A stretch of 64,000 nucleotides of DNA from Capsicum annuum (Eukaryota; Streptophyta; Magnoliopsida; Solanales; Solanaceae). Of the stretch, positions 11,961 to 24,187 are shown one piece after another (the stretch's first letter is position 1; each line of letters opens with the position of its first letter). The position numbers and the translations under genes were made by a program. The DNA is taken from contig NC_061119.1 of assembly GCF_002878395.1 (NCBI RefSeq), positions 44,263,808 through 44,327,807 on the forward strand, written 5' to 3'. The notes under the pieces are model-generated. The model saw only the letters and a program-made list of their open reading frames with translations, did no database searches and was not told the origin of the DNA.

Positions 11961-13082
11961 CTATTGTGCTTCAATAATATCTCCTTCTTCACCATCATTT
12001 TGTAATGCTTTAAAATCATTAGAAACTTGGACATCCTCTTCTTTATTTTTATCCATCTCCCCGAGAATATGCCAATATTTATCTCTTTTGTATTTATTCC
12101 TCCTTGTAAGCCATTGTTGCTTGTTATTCATTCTCTTTTTATTCTTAGCATATCCTTGCTCCATTTTTTGTCCTCCCTTGTTGTCTGCTACCCTATTATT
12201 GCTCTTCTCCTCTTTTGACTCATTTTCTTCTCTTGTAGTTTCATATAATTTAGGATGCACATTCCAACAACTATTTTCATCATGACCTTACAAACAACAC
12301 TCTTTGATATATTTGGGTATGTAGTCATATTGAATTGATATCCACTTTGATTTAATTGCACCCGTCAGTTCATTCTCTTTATTAATTCTTACTTGTTGTG
12401 GTAGTTTAGCTACCAAATCCACCTCTACTTGAGATTTGGCACAACTAGGCCTTGTTTGATTTCAAGTTTCCATATCTACTATTAATGGTTTTCCAACAGG
12501 TGATGTAATAGAGAAGATAGCCTCCTTTACAAAGAAATTGGGCAGAAGATCAGGCATTGAAATCCATGCTACTCCAATTAAGGTTTCTACATTAGGTTCA
12601 AACCAAAGATTCCACTTAAAGGTTCTCATCTGCCAATATTTGTCTTTGGCCTTGAGATAATATGTTGTTGTTGATAAAAGAGTGACATAGTCTTCAAGAA
12701 TTTCCAATCAAATTAAAATATGCCTAGCATCTAGTCATCCAATATTACCATCTCCTTTTATACCACATTGGCCTTGAATCACTCTTCTAAGTTCATTAAC
12801 ATCTGGTTTATCATAAGAAAATTTACCTACTATAGCATATTGTAAGTTCTCTTGTATAGTTAAACTTTGAACCTCCGATGACTTCCAAGTAATACTAGGT
12901 TCTCCTTGTAACATAACCACCGGCTTTGGAGGCACCCTAGTATTATTATTCAACACTACATTAGGTTTCGATTTCTCAACATAGCTCATATTACAAACAA
13001 TAGTGGGATTACTAACAGGATCTGTATGCGTAAGAGACTTTTATTTCGGTGGTTTAATCCCACTGGAGGAAGTAGAGTCCAT
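11961..13082 (-). pseudogene. LINE ORF1, gag-like RNA-binding protein with CCHC knuckle (degenerate)
   Basis: Starts at the ATG read from 13082. It begins with a short Ser/Pro-rich tail, then frame 12989-12735 with QYAIVGKFSYDKPDV and RRVIQGQCGIKGD, then 12707-12462 with WQMRTFKWNLWFEPNVET, the look of a DUF4283 domain. A CCHC zinc knuckle follows at about 12310-12260 (CCL, then GHDENSCW). A strongly charged Lys/Glu/Asn-rich tail occupies 12260-11961. In-frame stops occur near 13040, 12735 and 12285. DUF4283 plus CCHC is the usual ORF1 of plant L1 elements, an RNA-binding partner of ORF2. Confidence 0.8.
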
Positions 13083-13103
13083 GACGGCCAGATGGTGATG
13101 TTT

Positions 13104-13121
13104 TAGGGTTTTAGGGTTTTT
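13104..13121 (-). promoter_or_regulatory. Telo-box-like CCCTAAAA repeats in the LINE 5' UTR
   Basis: On the minus strand the 5' UTR carries ACCCTAAAACCCTAAAAC, two telomere-like units about 30 bp upstream of the ORF1 start. AAACCCTAA is a known plant promoter motif near transcription starts. Here it may be part of the element's internal promoter. No experimental support. Confidence 0.4.
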
Positions 13122-13148
13122 TTACTATGGGTTCAACTCTCAGGATAC

Positions 13149-13161
13149 TAGCAAAAAACAC
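13149..13161. repeat. Target-site duplication of the LINE, right copy
   Basis: TAGCAAAAAACAC, identical to 6466-6478. It lies between the LINE 5' end and the RT of element A. Confidence 0.9.
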
Positions 13162-13924
13162 ATGACCTCTCAAAGCCTGGAGCATAATCCTCGAATATTG
13201 TGCATGCTCCTCTCTTCCCCTCGAATACACAAGGATATCATTGATGAACACAATCACAAAGAAATCCAAATAAGGCCTAAATACTCAGTTCATCAAATCC
13301 ATGAACATAGTTGGGGCATTAGCCAACCCAAAATACATCATAAGGAACTCATAATGACCATTACGGGTCCTAAATGCTATCTTTGGGATATCCTCGGCCT
13401 GAATCCTCAACTGATGGTAACCAAATCTCAAATCAATCTTAGAAAACATTGTTTCTCCTGAAGATGGTCAAATAAATCACCAATGCAAGGCATAGGAGAA
13501 TAGTTCTTCACCATCTCCTTAATAAGCTGCCTATAATCAATAAACAATGCATGGAGCCATCTTTCTTCATTACAAAAAATACAAGAGCTCCCTAAGGGGA
13601 CTCACTCGGTCTAATAAAACCCTTACCAAGAAGATCTTAAAGCTGAGAATTTAGCTCCTTAAGCTCGGCAGAAACGAATGGTAAGGTGACATAAAAATAG
13701 GTCGGGTTCCAGGCTTGAGGTCAATAGAAAACTCAATCTCACAGATAGGGGGAATACCAGGTAGGTTAGAAGGGAACACATTAGAAAACTCACAAACAAT
13801 AGGATTAAAGTCAAGCAACAAACACTCCATACTAGTATTACAACTATAAGCGAGATAAGACTCAAAATCCCTCGAAATAAGACTCCGAGCATGAATATAA
13901 AAAATAATCCCCATCGGCTCATGG
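13162..13924 (-). pseudogene. Element A: reverse transcriptase N-terminal and palm part (degenerate)
   Basis: Minus-strand translation begins with the linker and N-terminus (CEFSNVFPSNLPGIPP, EIEFSIDLKPGTRPI) and runs to the palm. The catalytic box reads VIVFINDILVYS: the normal FIDD has become FIND, with AAT at 13242-13240 in place of an Asp codon, so the active site is destroyed. Frameshifts and stops are scattered through the domain. The protein continues at 6465 after the LINE. The upstream neighbour is the protease. Confidence 0.85.
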
Positions 13925-14395
13925 CTAATCTCTCTCTTCTATATGATTGGGGATACATTGGGCATGGCTAAGGTAATGGTCTAGGAAAAACAATCCATGA
14001 CCGCAAGATAGTGGGATAAATAGTCCATGACCAGAATCATCAAAATCCACTATATCAAGAATAATAAGATCAACATAAGAATCAACATCACTAACAGCTA
14101 CAATATATGATCTTAAAACTCGATCGACTAATAAAAAATCACCCACGGGAGTAGATACATGCAATGGCATAGATATTAAATCCCAAAATAACTCCAACCA
14201 TGGTGTATAATAAGTAGAAATATAAGAATAAGTAGATCCCATATCAAATAAAGTAAGGGCTGATTGGCGGCACACCAAAATTATACTTGTAATAACAACA
14301 TCCAAAGTCTCAGCCTCGGGCCTAGCAGGTACTACATACAACTGACCACTCCCACCACATGGATAAGCATCTGATTGACCTCCTATCCTGCCTGC
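13925..14395 (-). pseudogene. Element A: aspartic protease region (degenerate)
   Basis: Minus-strand frame with PARPEAETLDVVIT, then the active-site segment TLFDMGSTYSYIS (catalytic Asp kept, Met where Pro or Ser/Thr is usual), followed by LHVSTPVGDFLLVDRVLRS and VDLIILDIVDFD. These are the retropepsin landmarks of this gypsy group. The end that normally reads GMDWL has drifted. Upstream, its natural neighbour, the gag zinc-knuckle region, is displaced 4 kb by solo LTR E1. Confidence 0.8.
14391..14395. repeat. Target-site duplication of solo LTR E1, left copy
   Basis: CCTGC directly precedes the LTR and is repeated exactly at 18404-18408. Confidence 0.85.
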
Positions 14396-15103
14396 TGTTT
14401 GGCCCATTTTCAATTTGAAGGGTTTGGAAAACATTATTTTTCAACTTTTAAAATTATTTCAAAACCTTAAAGAAAAGTTCGAAATAATTTATGAAATTTC
14501 AAAGTTGCCACTTGATTTTGATAAAATGTCAAAAAAATAAAAAAATATTACTTAACATATTCAAAATAGAAAAAACCTTTCAAGTTTAAAAATTCTGAGT
14601 AAGTGGTTCCTATTAATACTCCTAGAAGGTTTTTAAGACACAAGAATATCCGTTAACCTGAGGTTATCTAGACTATTTGAAAACAACGTTTCGACTAACT
14701 TTAAAAAGGAAAGTTGAATATTAAAAAGAAATCGATTAAGGAAAATTTTATTTTCAAGACTTGTGCAAAATGAGTTGTGATGACTTAGCAAAAATTTTAA
14801 CTAAGTCTAAGAAAACTAAAAAAATAACTAGCATATAAAGGGGAAAGGAGGAGACCAAAAGACTTAGGCCATTAGGCCCAAATCATTCAAATGAACCTGT
14901 CCTAATCTAATTGGGCTTTCGACCCACAACCTATCCTAATCTAATCATTTGAGCTTTTTCTCCACGTGCACCTATCCCAGTCTAATCATTTGGGTTTTTG
15001 GCCCATAGCATGTCCTAAGCTAGTTTTCAGACCTTGAAGGTCCAAAAATCCACTTCACCTGTATTGAATTGCAACTTTGGCTTCGAGGCCCAAATGAATA
15101 AAC

Positions 15104-15110
15104 AAATAGA

Positions 15111-15143
<33 letters not shown>
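15104..15143. repeat. (AAAT)n microsatellite in LTR E1
   Basis: A run of AAAT units. The matching position in E2 (about 60055-60085) has a shorter, interrupted version. Confidence 0.9.
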
Positions 15144-15146
<3 letters not shown>

Positions 15147-16439
15147 AAGACACTAATATTAATCGAGATCTTTTAAGTCTCTTAGCGACCTCATCAATGG
15201 GTTTTGATCTATTTTCCTTCTTCTTCCATCTTCTTGCACCCGCATGCCATATAATTAACTTTGGTCTTAAACTTCGGACTTGACTCGAAGAGGTGGGCCT
15301 TATTGGCCCATTACAAAATACAAGAGGAAAGGAGTCCATTGGACTCAAAAAAAGATTCATGCAAAGAAAAAGATAAAAGAAAAAGACGTAATATGTGTTC
15401 AAAAATTCTACACAATAAATAAATGATGAGATAAAAAAAATAGTATTATCAAGCATCAAGAAATTGTATACTATGATATAAAAAACAAATCAAATTATCC
15501 CACAAAAAGGCAATTAACTTGTTTCTCAAACAATCTTACAAAAAATTGAGCCTAGCACAATATACAACTAATCCTTGAAAAGAAGACATTAACCCACAAG
15601 TATAGTTGCTTAAAATTATGCAAATATTTTCTATAGATTAACACATATTTACACCAAATACTATGATATGATATAGTCTAAAACATGTTTTCATTAAAGA
15701 AAGAAAAAAGGAATGAGCATAAGATGAGAAAATCTTTTTGTGACATCTCAAATATGAAATACAAGAGATATTAATGAGACAATATTTTTTCAATACCGAA
15801 TGGAGTCAATCAACAGATTTGAAAAAAAACTCATGGTATTATGTAGAACAATGTGACGTCTAAATACACAAAAATACTTCATGAAATAAATTAATAAGCG
15901 AGGTGAAGCAAATAGCATATATTTAACATGTTTGAGAAATGATATTCAAAGACAATATAGAAAAAATAATAAAAGATTAATTCTAAGAAAAAGGATCCAA
16001 TTATGCCAACTCCTATTTTAGTTCTACATAATTTCAACAAAATCTATGACCCTAACAACTTTTCAATCTAAACGAGAGAAAATCAAAGACAGTTTTGACC
16101 ACGAGAACGAGTAAATCATGACTGTAAATATATATCAAAAGAACTTAGCATTTCATCATGGCATATAATCATGGAGAAAAATAACTCTTCAATCAAAAGA
16201 ATGAAGGATCGATAAAGGAGTGAGATCTTAAAAGTAGCACTTGAATTACAATTTCTACATGTGAATGAGCCAACTATCATATTCTTGCCAGAGTGGGTAA
16301 CGTTAACGTTAAGCGATGATTTTGCAAATCGCTAAGCAGGAAACATAACACATTATGATATGACTTTCAAAAATAACCCCAAATTCCTAGATATGGGAAG
16401 CTCACTACTTCAAATTGAGAAATAATTTCACAAATCCTT

Positions 16440-16880
16440 AATAATAATAACTATTATTTTTTGACATAAAGAAAATAACTTTACATGCTAAAAGCAAATA
16501 TATCCACTAATAATGAATTTAAACGAGGCATGAGTATGTATTTAATCAAACAAAGGTCAAAACTTTATCTATCTAATTTACTAAGGTGAAACAAACAATA
16601 GTAACTATTCTTTTCGGCATAAAAGAAATAACTTTACATGCAAAAGGCGAACATATCCACCAATAATGAATTTAAATAAGGCATGAGTACGTATTTAATC
16701 AAGCAAAGGTTGAAACTTTATCCATCCAATTTTATAAGGTGAAACAAACAATAGTAACTATTCTTTTCAACATAAAGGAAACAACTTTACATGCTAAAGG
16801 CGAACATATCAACACAAAATGGATTTAAACAAGGCATAAGTACGTATTTTAATCAAGAAAATGTCAAAACTTTATTTATC
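16440..16880. repeat. About 150-bp tandem repeat in LTR E1, three copies
   Basis: Units share ATAACTTTACATGC, a CATATCCACCAATAATGAATTTAAA-like stretch, GGCATGAGTACGTATTTAATCAA and AAACTTTATC. Landmark AACTTTACATGC occurs near 16480, 16630 and 16784, a period of roughly 150-155 bp. E2 has four copies of a slightly longer unit. Confidence 0.8.
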
Positions 16881-17290
16881 TAATCATAATAATCAAAGAA
16901 TAAAGTCAAAGAAACACATTCAACTATTCTTAGCTCATTTATACCATGAACATAAAAATAGCCATAATATTGATATCACAACATCCTATGTCCTTCAAGG
17001 CCGTCTACAACAAACTATTCCAATAAATAAAATTACAATTATGAAACTACAAAGAAGGAGATAAAGAAGAAAATGATAACAAAACTAAAAGAGAAAGGTC
17101 TGTTTACCATTTTCGGAGCAGCAAAATGAGACTTCAAGCTTTCTTCATAATCTTGATCACCACCAGAAAGAAATATTTTGAGAAGCCCGATTAGCCTACC
17201 ACTTAAAAAATTTTACTAACAAAAATTTAACTCTTTGCTCAAAAGTTTTTTCCACTCTTTGAGACTTGCGTTCTACCAAAATGGTGGTAG

Positions 17291-17300
17291 TATTTATATA
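17291..17300 (-). promoter_or_regulatory. TATA box of LTR E1
   Basis: On the minus strand the text reads CTTTTATATAAATACTACC, a strong TATA box. The same position in E2 (62243-62236) reads CCTATAAATACTACC. Conservation of position and flanks between the two LTR copies supports it as the LTR promoter. Confidence 0.55.
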
Positions 17301-17394
17301 AAAGAATGGGGATTGAATTCTTTGAACCCATCAATGTGGGAGAAAGATCTTAGGGGTGTTTTGGGAATTTAAAATTGAGGGTAAGGTTTGTTGG

Positions 17395-17700
17395 AGGATA
17401 AGGTGAGGTGCAATTGTACAATCTAGTACAAATTTTGAATTTAAAAAATGAAAAAAGGACAAGGTTGAGGTAAAATTATACAATCTAGTACAAATTTTGA
17501 ATTTCAAAAATGGAAAAAAGACAAGGTTGAGGTGGAATTGTACAATCTAGTAAAAAATTTAAATTTCAAAATGGAAAAACGACAAGATTGAGGTGGAATT
17601 TTACAATCTAGTTCAAATTTTGAAATTCAAAATTGAATAAAGAACAAGGTTGAGAGGGAATTGTATAATCTAGTACAAATTTAAAATTCAAGTTTGAATT
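17395..17700. repeat. About 61-bp tandem repeat in LTR E1, five copies
   Basis: Units contain CAAGGTTGAGGTGGAATTG, TACAATCTAGTACAAATTTT and a GAAAAA spacer. Starts are near 17399, 17460, 17522, 17583 and 17645. E2 has only about two copies (62385-62510). Confidence 0.8.
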
Positions 17701-18403
17701 TTTGGATTTCAATTGATGTTGGCATTTTTTTGGGGAAGTTATTGTACGTTGAATAAAGGAGAAAGGAAATTGGGTCGGGTTTTAGAAATTGTTGATGGGC
17801 CGCTGAAGGAAGTGGGCTGATAGGTTAGCTTAATGTGGGGGTTGGGCTGGTATTGGGTTGGTAGAAGGATTTTGGGGGTATTTAAAAATTAACCCCATTC
17901 AATTTAGGATTTAGTCATCTTAATAAATTTTTGGCCAAAATGAAATCAATTGGTCAATTGCATTGTAATTATGGTCAATTTAATTTCAATTATGATCAAA
18001 TTTAATAGATCGGCTAAATTAAATTAAAATTTGGTTCGAATTAATACCTTATTTAATCTCAAACTTCTTGATTAGATAAAACCAAATAAATATTTGTCCA
18101 AATAAATTATTTTCTGAGAATAAATAATATCTAAATCAATATTTTACCAATTTGAATTAATTTTCAAGCTTAATCTCAATAAAAGTCCAATTTGGATAAA
18201 AATATTCATTTAAGTAACAAAATTTATACAATCTCATTTATGTAAATACGAATACGTATAATCGTTACTTAAATGATAAAATTAATCCAAATAAATATTT
18301 TAGAGGGCATTTATCCGGATGAAATAAACATTTTGATTTTATTAGAAATCGAAGAAACTCATGATTAAATTTAGTCGTAGAGGGCAAAAAATAGATGTTA
18401 ACA

Positions 18404-18408
18404 CCTGC
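18404..18408. repeat. Target-site duplication of solo LTR E1, right copy
   Basis: CCTGC, identical to 14391-14395. Confidence 0.85.
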
Positions 18409-19814
18409 CTGAGAACCTCCTTGAGCACCTTAGGACCACCCTTGCAACCATAAGAACCACTCATAGCTGAGGGATGAACTGATCTCATAAAGGAAGAACA
18501 CTGAGCTAAAATGATAATCGCTCCACGACTAGGGCACTCACATACAAAATGATCAAAAGACCTAAAACTATAACATGTTCTCTGAACTGAACTAGAATCA
18601 ACAGATTTGGCCAACCCGTAGTAACCATCACGACTAAAATAACCAGAGTATGAACCCCTTAAAGACTGGCTGCCACCATGACCAGTGCGATCTTTGGCAC
18701 TAGACTGACCTCCATTAGTAATATAAAGCGCTGCCTGAATAGGTCGACTAGGTTGACTCTGAGGCTAATAGGATAGACACGGAGGATACCTAATTTAAGA
18801 ACGACCATCTCTGGTTTGGGAACTACAATGGTTCCTACTGAATATTCCCTAAAACCTAGGTCTTTTATCACTATTCTCACAACCCTTATGGTGTATCTCC
18901 TCTATCACCTGAGCGTGATCTAATACCTCAACAAAAGACCTACCCACAATAACTAAACTCTGAGTAGACATACAAATGAGGAGTATCAACCCTCTAATAA
19001 AGAAATGAACTCTCTCATACTCAGTATCTATAAAAGAAGTCGCATGCCTCGCCAACTCATGAAAATGAGCCTCATACTCTGTAATTGTCATGGATCCCTG
19101 CTCTAATCTAAAGAAATGATCCCTCAGATGATCCCTAAGGATGGGAGGCATATACTTCTCTCAGAATATCTTGGGGAACTGAGTCCATGACAAATGAGAA
19201 AACCCAGCAGGTCTAGAATCCATAAAACCTCTCCACCAATATCGAGCAGCCAAATCCAAGTGAAATATGATGTAATCCACTCCATGAGTCTCAATGAGGC
19301 CCAAATTATGGAGTCTATCCTCACAAGCAATCAAGAACTCACATGCATCCTCGCCCAAAGCACCAAAAAACCTAGGCAAAGCCAATCTCAAGAATCTACC
19401 CAACAACTTTTGCTCCTCAGAAAACATAGCAAGCTGAGCAACTACCAGTGCAGGAGAAACCTTAACTCTGGGAGTCACAACTATAGGTTTTAGCCTCACC
19501 TTTGTACCACTTTTATCTATAGACTGAGCATTATCAGACGACACACCACCAATTATCCACAAAATCTGAACTAACATATCTCTGAGCACTAAAGAAGGAA
19601 TAAACCCTGGTGGAGCCTGGGCTGGTCCCTGGCCCATCACTAGCTGCGGTGGAAGAATCTCTAGCTTAGGAGGAAAAATAGAACCTGGGGAAGGTGGTCT
19701 ATCCTGGCGCCTAGCTGGGGACACATCACGCAATTGTCCACAACCTTTGGGTCATCCACAAGCAGGAGTAGGATCCCTAGGCTCGGTCTTGAGACTCTCA
19801 TCTTATATAGCCAT
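18404..19814 (-). pseudogene. Element A: gag (capsid and zinc-knuckle region, degenerate)
   Basis: Start chosen at the ATG read from 19814, downstream of the primer site; an in-frame stop follows at codon 4. Frame 19733-19161 has a Pro-rich N-terminus, then the capsid region (LGRFLRLALPRFFGALGEDA, FLIACEDRLHNLGL, VDYIIFHLDLAARYWWR). Frame 19151-18849 continues with LRDHFFRLEQGSMTITEYEA and FHELARHATSF, characteristic of gypsy capsids. The zinc knuckle near 18560 is damaged: CYSF, then FDHFVCEC, where CxxC...GHxxxxC is expected. Several frameshifts. It encodes the particle-forming protein, followed by protease after E1 is removed. Confidence 0.85.
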
Positions 19815-20023
19815 CGCACATGTCCTGACCATCAGTAAAAGAGTAAAATCAAAGAAATTTTCTATAAATCAACTCAGACTCTTAGCATAATATGAACGAA
19901 AATAGCGAAGAACTCCTAACAATGTCCTATAACCTCTTAAAGATAGGAAAGAGATGTCATCATTCTGATTTGCATAACTTTGCTAGACAGTTGCTCTTGT
20001 ACAAATAATACCGGTGTAACCTG

Positions 20024-20035
20024 GCTATGATACTA
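20024..20035 (-). other. Primer-binding site of element A
   Basis: Minus strand TAGTATCATAGC, next to the LTR end. It differs at two positions from TGGTATCAGAGC, the site complementary to initiator tRNA-Met used by gypsy elements. Confidence 0.65.
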
Positions 20036-20038
20036 ATT

Positions 20039-23000
20039 TGTCATGACCCAATTTATGAGTCATGATGGCACCTACTCTATACACTAGTAGGTAAGACAAA
20101 TCATAACCTGGAGTTAAATATAGTCGGTTAACTTGGTGGAAATGCCCTAAAAGGGCCTAATAGGAAACTCAACACAATAAATACACAAGACAACAAAAAT
20201 AGTTTAAAGATAGTCACTACATAAATAAAATCCCATGATCTAGTAGAGCCAGTACAAAAGTATCTGGAAATAGAAATACAACCTAAGTATTTAGAATAGT
20301 TGATACAACTATCTCAAAACAAAATACTGAACATAAAAGATATAGGGAAATGGGAGACTCGAACTCTAAGAGCTTACCCTATCTCTGAATATCAACACCG
20401 CATGAACATGAATCAACGATAGTAACTAGTACTCAAATTTACCTAAAAAGGTACAAAATTATAGTATGAGTATCAAAACAATAGGTACTCAGTAGGCATC
20501 ATCAACTAACTAAGCTAAATTATGATATAAGTATGATAGAATGCAAGATATCACAACAAAGTCAAGGTGCAAAAATGAGCCTGAATTATCTCCAATATTG
20601 TTGTACATAATAAATAATTAAACCAAAATAATAATGTAGCACAAGGCATCAACACATGCCAACATCATTGTGCAATATAAGTAAATAAATTAGAATAATA
20701 GAACATCTCAAGGCATTACACAAACAATCACAAAATACATAATTTGCTCCCATAAGCCAATTAGTGCAAAAAGTAAATAACCCATCACAGACTCTCATAC
20801 ACCAGGAGAGTACACTCAAAAATAGAATAAGGCAATCATTCATCGCTTACAAATAACCAACTCGTTAATTAACCATTATTCCAAAATTTATCATCAATCG
20901 ATCATTTACCAACATTTAATAATGTACTTATATTACCATTATTTAACAAGATTATCATCGTTACTCACTAGACAACATTTATTTGCAAACCATATCTTAC
21001 TATCTAATTTATTTGATTACTATCCATCATATAGCCCATAGTTATCATTTAAAAGCTAACATTATTTATTAACTAATCATTCTTTACCAACTAATCCTCA
21101 TTTATTAACTATGTATTATTAGTCACATAAACAATATCCACTAGTAATCCTTATTTATCACTAATCATCAACTATCCACCTTATAATCATTTATCACTTT
21201 CGAGCTATAACCTGTATCCCTAATATAAACATTATACACAACTTGTATATATATATATATAATCATATAATAATAAATAGCCGAACTCAAATGGTAGATG
21301 TACACATAGGTATATCGATATAATCAGCCTCTAACCTTACTAAATATTAATCATCATCATAATCATTCTCCAGAATTAAATCGGGTATAATCAACATTAT
21401 CATTATTTTTCAAAATTAAACCGGGTATATAATTATCATAGCCATCTTTTGAAATCAAAGTAGATCTAATTAACATCATATTCATATTTTGAAATTGAAC
21501 CAGGTATAATCAATATCAAAACCATCTTTCAGAAGTGAACAAGAAAGAATCAATGTCTTATGTGTTAATAGAGTCAAGAATCAAGATTTCTACCATAATT
21601 AATAGCATAACTTCCTATATATTTAATAAGCATAACTTCTAGCATAAATAATAACACAATTGTTAACATCATCAATAAGGATGTTTTCTACCATGATTAT
21701 TTAGCATAATCATAACCATAAGTAATAGCATAAGCAATAACTTATCAATAGCATGGTCAAAGGCTTAACATTAGCATAATATATAGCTTATACATGGCAT
21801 AACCAATAGCTTGTTGCAACATGGTCCATATCTCATCATAGCATTAGTGACAATCTAATCCATTAATGTCATTATCACCATAACTATCAAGTACCAAGGT
21901 TCCTCAATATTTTCTCAAAGGGGCATTCTCTAGGTATTCAATAATTTTATAAGGATTTCAAGAGAACTAACCATCGATCTTAGCTTTAGGTGGGTCAAAG
22001 AGCCCACTTCTAAATCGCTGAAATACATTCTAAGTCAAATTCAACCCCGAACTAGGCTAACGTATCTGAATCCACTCTTAGATATATAGAAAGCCATAAT
22101 TAGCCTAAGTTAGAGATTCTTCTCAAGTACTTTAACTAAGTCTAATAGAAAATAGGGCAACCTTAATTATTGTAAGCAACTAAGGCCAAAATTACCCTAA
22201 GAATTAGTGTCTAAAACATCTTTACCTAATTTGACTAATCTAAGGCATTCTCATGCTAAACATGAGTAATGAATTCCAATTCACCTAAGGCATAAGGAAA
22301 CAAGTCAAGTGATTCAACTCTACGGTATCACATTAGCCTAAATGGTCCAACTAACCCAAGTCTTGCATTTCATCAATCCAACACCTAAAATCCATCCCAA
22401 ATCCAATAAAATATCATAAAAGTACTATAAAGTATCTTAATCTAACAAGTGATAAACCTAGCTTACCTCGACGCTGAAGAAAGCTCAATGATCCTCTAAA
22501 CCACTATTTTTCCCTTCTGAGAAGCCTCCAAAATATGTCAAGATATCATAAATACATTTTAAGCATCAATATAAGAATAATGATACTCATGTTACACGAT
22601 TATTCTTTAAGTTCAAAAATCACATAAAAACCTTATGTGGGTCTCACTTACAAAAACTGCATTTCCAAAATCAACCCAATATTATTATATGCTCAAGGAA
22701 TTATTACTCTTAAAAATGGGTAAAATCCAAACTATATTGGGGCTAAAATCAAGCCCTTAAGCTTTTCGGGTTTTGAGCAAGAAATCAATAGAATCCACGA
22801 AGAAAAAGGTAAATTCTTACCTTAAATCAAAACATAATCGCATAAATAAGAGTTAATCTAGCTTCGAAAATACCTACAAGCTTAAATACCACTTTACCTC
22901 GCTATTTAAGGATTAGGATCTCAAGAAATGGGTGAGAAATAGCTGAATTCATGATATAAAGGTCTATTTATACCCAGTCCAAGCCCTTGGGAGTCGTTAT

Positions 23001-23227
23001 TGCGACCTAAGGCTTGTGATCGTGGCATCTTAAGCCTGTCGGTGCTAGTCATGATTATAACCTATATACCATGATCACGATTATCCTGCCAAGGGTATTG
23101 TGATCACGACCCTTGGCTTGCAATAATGATGCACCAGCTGACAACATTGGATTTGGAAATTTCTAAGTCCCTTCCTAGCCTTTAGAATTTATTCAGAATC
23201 CCGTATACAAAAATGAACTATGTAATT
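20039..23227 (-). mobile_element. LTR of element A, part nearest gag
   Basis: Starts on the plus strand with TGTCATGACCC, the gypsy LTR terminus next to the primer site. The body is AT-rich with no coding capacity: short diverged ATTTATYAACTAATCATT-like stretches at 20880-21200 and an ATATATAT tract near 21250. It stops at 23227 where forward element C begins. The remainder appears to continue at 27955-28756, giving an LTR of about 4.0 kb. Confidence 0.7.
21340..21545. repeat. About 57-bp tandem repeat in LTR A
   Basis: Three to four diverged units with GAAATTAAACCGGGTATAAT followed by CAACATCATAATCAT-like text (landmark GGGTATA or AGGTATAA near 21386, 21424 and 21511). No function apparent. 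Confidence 0.55.
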
Positions 23228-24187
23228 TGAAACACCCTAAACTTTGGCCATTGCAAAATTTCTTGAGTTTTGGACATTCTGGATAAGGAATGGTTCTATC
23301 ATACTTCTCGTATGCTATGGTACAGCTTGGTGTCCCTTTCTCGTATGTTAGTCAGTATGTTTAGGTTGGTTTCTATCCAATATATGATGAAGCATCATAC
23401 TAGTTGTATGGTAGGATACGAGTTGTATGATTCTAAGTCATATGATGCTTATTTATTGTCCTAGTGGAATATGTCCAAGGTATGGATTAGAGGTACTTCT
23501 CGTACCCTAGGTACAACTAATGGGGGGTGGTCGTACCCTTCTGCATGCTTGTTTTTAACTTTTGAGTTGGGGGTATTTTGGATATTTTTCATCTTAAACC
23601 CGTATGTCCCCATGTTATATAACCTTTTGTTGGCCTCTCATAAATCATGTTGGATGGATCCAAATATTCTCTCGAAATACTCTCTTGAAGATTGAGGCTA
23701 GGGTTTCTACAAGTGTTCTTCAAAGGGCTCAAGAATCAAGTTTCCTTCTATGAATCATCTTGTATAAGGCATATGATCCTCCATCATTGTTAGTTCTAAC
23801 TAAAGACATGTTTTAATGTGTTTTAAACATTAATTATGAATCATAAATAATGGTTTTGAAAACCAATGTTGAGGGTTTTGGTGCATATTGTTAAATATTG
23901 TTTACTCATGTTTTAAATTATGTTTTCACATATTTTTGGTGGTGGTTTGCATATGTGGGTTGTTGTTGATTATGGTTTAATAAATGGGTCATGGGTAACC
24001 CTCAACATGTTTGATAAAATGCCTGTGAGAATGTTTTTACTCTATGTTGAACTTTCATAAAACTATTGCATCGTATGGTTTTGTAATGGAACCCTAAATT
24101 AGTTTAAATAGTTTTGAATGGTTTGGATGGTTTGAAATAGTTAAATGGTAAGGCCTTAGTGGCTATGAAATTGTTTTGAATGAAAAC

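Larger units (their letters stand above)
6479..13148 (-). mobile_element. L1-type LINE with RNase H, nearly full length, inserted in the RT of element A
   Basis: A 6.67-kb non-LTR retrotransposon on the minus strand, flanked by a perfect 13-bp target duplication. Minus-strand order: short 5' UTR (13148-13083), ORF1 with a CCHC knuckle (13082-11961), endonuclease (about 11410-10731), reverse transcriptase (about 10600-8590), zf-RVT region (about 8590-8100), RNase H (7839-7278) and a 3' tail. The presence of the 5' UTR and ORF1 start argues for full length. The A tail is reduced to a few As next to the left duplication. All ORFs carry stops or frameshifts, so it is inactive. ORF1 plus EN, RT and RNase H is the usual layout of plant L1 elements. 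Confidence 0.9.
14396..18403 (-). mobile_element. Solo LTR E1 (4.0 kb, Tat/Ogre-like), inserted in element A
   Basis: Termini TGTTTGGCCC (14396) and GATGTTAACA (18403) form short TGTT...AACA inverted ends, with a perfect 5-bp duplication CCTGC outside. Minus orientation is inferred because a TATA box (TATATAAATA, 17300-17291) and a Tat-like leader pattern (14480-14700) read on the minus strand. No coding region: apparent open frames come from an (AAAT)n tract and AT-rich tandem repeats. A second copy, E2, lies at 59718-63088. The Tat/Ogre assignment is tentative; solo-LTR status is firm because the host coding sequence resumes on both sides. Confidence 0.85.

Noticed and set aside
11395..12285. 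Plus-strand open frames of 60-122 codons
   Set aside because: They are antisense to LINE ORF1 and endonuclease, which have recognisable motifs on the minus strand.
15055..15459. 134-codon minus-strand open frame in LTR E1
   Set aside because: Its centre is the (AAAT)n tract read as repeated Tyr-Leu-Phe-Ile; the rest lies in LTR sequence shared with E2, where no open frame is kept.
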